Positions 57,701 to 64,000 of a DNA stretch of 64,000 nucleotides are shown piece by piece; the first letter of the stretch is position 1; each line of letters starts with the position of its first letter. The translations under genes and the position numbers were made by a program. This stretch comes from Valencia hispanica (taxonomy: Eukaryota; Chordata; Actinopteri; Cyprinodontiformes; Valenciidae): assembly GCA_963556495.2 (NCBI GenBank), contig OY747709.1:21632400-21696399 (forward strand). The letters are read 5' to 3'. The notes under the pieces are model-generated. The model saw only the letters and a list, made by a program, of their open reading frames with translations, did not search any database and had not been told where the DNA came from.

Positions 57701-58180
57701 AACATATTCATTCTGAACTGTGACATCATTATCAATTCATTGTTTGTTTCTATGTTTGTGCATTTTTATCACTTTTACTGTTTTACTTCGGAGTGTGAGT
57801 TTTATTATCGTTATTCTTTTCTTAGTAGTTTAGTTGTGTTTTACTAGTTTGGTGAGTTTTTTTGATTAAAGTATGTTAACTGAAAGTGAATTCTTGTTGT
57901 AATGAACTCTTGTATTTTGGAAAACTGCTGTTGTTATCTCACCTACATGTGTAGTAACTTGCTGTTGAGGTACGCCAAGAACTTATTCCTTCATATATTG
58001 TTTAATTATCTCAATCATAAACATAAACTGAGACTGAACAATTTGGCTATTGATATTCCTGGAATCCAGGTGGTGCCCTAAACGAGGTAATTTTTATATA
58101 AAATTAATAATCTGATTAATAATTGCCCTAAGCAATTATTCATTATTCATAGCCAAAACCTACCTATCTGTGGCACAACA
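54773..58180 (+). mobile_element. TG..CA element with 4-bp duplication, possible long solo LTR
   Basis: It begins TGTTGGGGACACACAG and ends TGTGGCACAACA, flanked by CATA (54,769-54,772 and 58,181-58,184). A TATA-like gttatataaggc lies near 54,846. After removing the 1.57-kb insert it is about 1.84 kb with no coding frame and no internal direct repeat. That fits a solo LTR of unusual length, although a non-LTR origin is not excluded. Confidence 0.5.
54960..56526 (-). mobile_element. 5'-truncated non-LTR retrotransposon copy with poly(A) tail
   Basis: On the plus strand it opens with a T-rich run (about 54,959-54,979), i.e. a poly(A) tail on the minus strand. It is flanked by the 12-bp duplication GACGCGAGTTCT (54,948-54,959 and 56,527-56,538). 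The 3' UTR is CT-rich on the minus strand and the upstream half is very GC-rich. The minus-strand frame 55,505-56,359 has no RT motif and is probably compositional. Same family as 28,093-29,320. Confidence 0.72.
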
Positions 58181-58848
58181 CATATAAAGTAAAAACACCA
58201 ATAAAGTAAGAAGCACACATTAAACATATGATACATGAAAACATGACTCAAAGGCAGCTCTAAACAGATACGTTTTTAGTAGTGATTTAAAAGAACTCAG
58301 TGTTTCAGCAGCTTTGCAGTTGTCTGGAAGTTTGTTCCAGATTAGAGAAGCATAGAAACTGAAAGTTGCTTCTCCATGTTTGGTCCTAATTCTAGGGAAG
58401 CTGAGTAGACTGGGATTCGAGGACCTGAGTGGTCTGGGGGTCTATGCAAGGAGTATCCATTATTAAAAGTGCAACAAGTTTAGGAAGTTTGAGATTTAGA
58501 TAATGAACGCTGTTGAAATATTAATGCTAAGTATTATCCTGCAATAACAACACTAAAATGAATGGGATAGTAGCATCAAAAATAAAAGGATACGGTCGTC
58601 CTTGAAAAAATGCCCAAGTTTGAATCTGAAATTATCTAGATCAAAGCTCAATTTAACTTCTTGCGATGCTTACTTACAGAAGCTGTTTTTCCAAAATAAT
58701 GTTTTAAATAGACACCCCAATTCCCACTGGATGCTCTAAGTAACTAAATCTGTGAATAAAGCTACATCCACAAGATCACCAAGTAACAAGGAGCCTGACT
58801 GTTAGTATTTTGAAATAAGATACAAGCTTTTTCTAGCTTATTGATGTA

Positions 58849-58849
<1 letters not shown>

Positions 58850-58920
<71 letters not shown>
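58850..58920. repeat. TA microsatellite
   Basis: About 35 TA dinucleotides, next to the left end of a Tc1-like element. Confidence 0.95.
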
Positions 58921-58923
<3 letters not shown>

Positions 58924-58927
58924 TTTC

Positions 58928-60283
<1,356 letters not shown>

Positions 60284-61225
60284 TTTTTAGCAACGATAGT
60301 TACTTATACAGTTAAGAATTATTTTTCATTGTGGATTATTAAGGTATGATTTAATCAGTGCTGCTTTTTTCTATGAATAAGAGTATTATAGTTAATGTGT
60401 GAAATGCTTTGTAGAACCACAAACAGAGCAACCACTCCTTTCCCTTAATTCAATAGGTTGACCTGTTCAGTAAAAAATAAATGAGTTGTTTCTATTGAAT
60501 AGAGGGGATGAAAACGGAATTGTAGAGAATGTAAATAATGTTTTATTGTAAGTGCTTTATTGTGATCCACAAACTTCTCCAAAACGCAGGTAATGTATTG
60601 GCTTCTAGCAGAACACAAAAATCTACATTACAAATAACATAAACCGACAATGTATGTTATTAAATAATGTTAACAGAGATAAAACAGTGGAGCATCACAC
60701 ATAAATAGCACATACTGTAAGTCATCAGTATGATAGATTTATTACAGAATATTTTGAGATTTAAAACAAATCTGGTTTGATTTTATATTATGTTTAAACC
60801 AGGGTGTACAAACTTAAATCTGACTGCATATTTTAATGAGTTATATATAAACTATTTTATAAGCAGAGAAAAGCAAAATAAGTACTAATTACAATAAAAA
60901 AGTAAACAAATACTAGTTATCACACACATATCTATTGGTATCTATTTAAAGATGTAAAAAAAAGTCAGAGTCAGCAAACAAAAGATTAATATCAACTAGA
61001 GCGCTTCCTCCTTGGCAGGAAATACATTTGAAGACTGGCTTTATGTTTTCTGATTGTCCCCCCCACTTATTTTTCAATGTTTTAGAGGGGAGTTCAGTAG
61101 GAAATTTTATCAAAAAACTGTTAGGATTGGGAAATGCATGTGTTTAAATAGGATCACATCACTGAAAGTATTTTCTTAAATAGAATCGTAAGCTACTTTC
61201 TAAAGCGGAATATATTTGGAAGGAA
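60284..61225. other. Downstream of copy C; no gene seen
   Basis: AT-rich intergenic or 3' UTR sequence without coding structure. Confidence 0.4.

Positions 61226-64000
<2,775 letters not shown>

Larger units (their letters stand above)
49218..58443 (-). mobile_element. L2 LINE 3' end in three pieces, split by two large insertions
   Basis: The pieces are 49,218-49,285 (ggcaaggcaattttatttgt), 54,732-54,772 and 58,185-58,443. Joined, they follow the order of the L2 tail at 786-1,176 and the RT end near 9,770-9,800 (gactcaaaggcagctctaaa; gcttctccatgtttggtcct; gacctgagtggtctgggggt). The 5' truncation lies near 58,443. The insertions carry their own target duplications (TTAA and CATA). Confidence 0.75.

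Overview
The window is vertebrate nuclear DNA, most likely from a teleost fish. The host genes are multi-exon class C GPCRs of the type 1 taste receptor (T1R) family. They lie among transposon families typical of fish genomes: L2-clade LINEs, Tc1-like, hAT, THAP/TTAA elements, tRNA-derived SINEs and a fish-type endogenous retrovirus (ERV). There are no bacterial-style operons. About 80% of the window is intergenic or repeat sequence.

Region 1 (1-14.4 kb): an L2-clade LINE on the minus strand (ORF1, plus ORF2 with endonuclease and RT) is split near the 3' end of ORF2 by an 8.6-kb ERV on the plus strand. The ERV has LTRs differing by only about four substitutions, a TAGG target duplication, a tRNA-Ala-type primer site, gag and pro in one frame separated by UGA, RT-RNase H, no recognisable integrase, and only the tail of env.

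Region 2 (14.4-31.4 kb): repeats, including a nest at 16.2-22.4 kb. A decayed coiled-coil coding sequence was hit by a SINE, the SINE by a hAT element, the hAT by a small inverted-repeat element whose terminus expanded into a 48-bp minisatellite, and that by a THAP-domain transposon which itself holds a large hairpin. Most junctions carry target-site duplications.

Region 3 (31.9-64 kb): three tandem tas1r2-like genes on the minus strand, sharing exon boundaries. Copy A (31,948-39,692) is intact, with six exons encoding 820 aa. Copy B (43,258-47,288) is a pseudogene with three independent lesions. Copy C (61,226 to beyond the window end) has exons 3-6 visible and open. T1Rs are plasma-membrane nutrient sensors with a Venus-flytrap domain, a cysteine-rich linker and seven TM helices, acting as dimers. 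B and C are separated by a second nest (49.2-58.4 kb): an L2 tail hit by a TTAA-flanked THAP-type transposon, which contains an intron-bearing hAT/ZMYM-type transposase and a palindromic MITE, and separately hit by a TG..CA LTR-like element carrying a non-LTR insertion. Intron 3 of copy A is a third nest (Tc1 > retroposon > Tc1).

The coherent biology is birth and death of a tandem taste-receptor array in a transposon-rich region. No wholly new system is evident. The most unusual objects are the young ERV that lacks integrase, the THAP-type transposons and the hAT transposase frame broken by only two stop codons.
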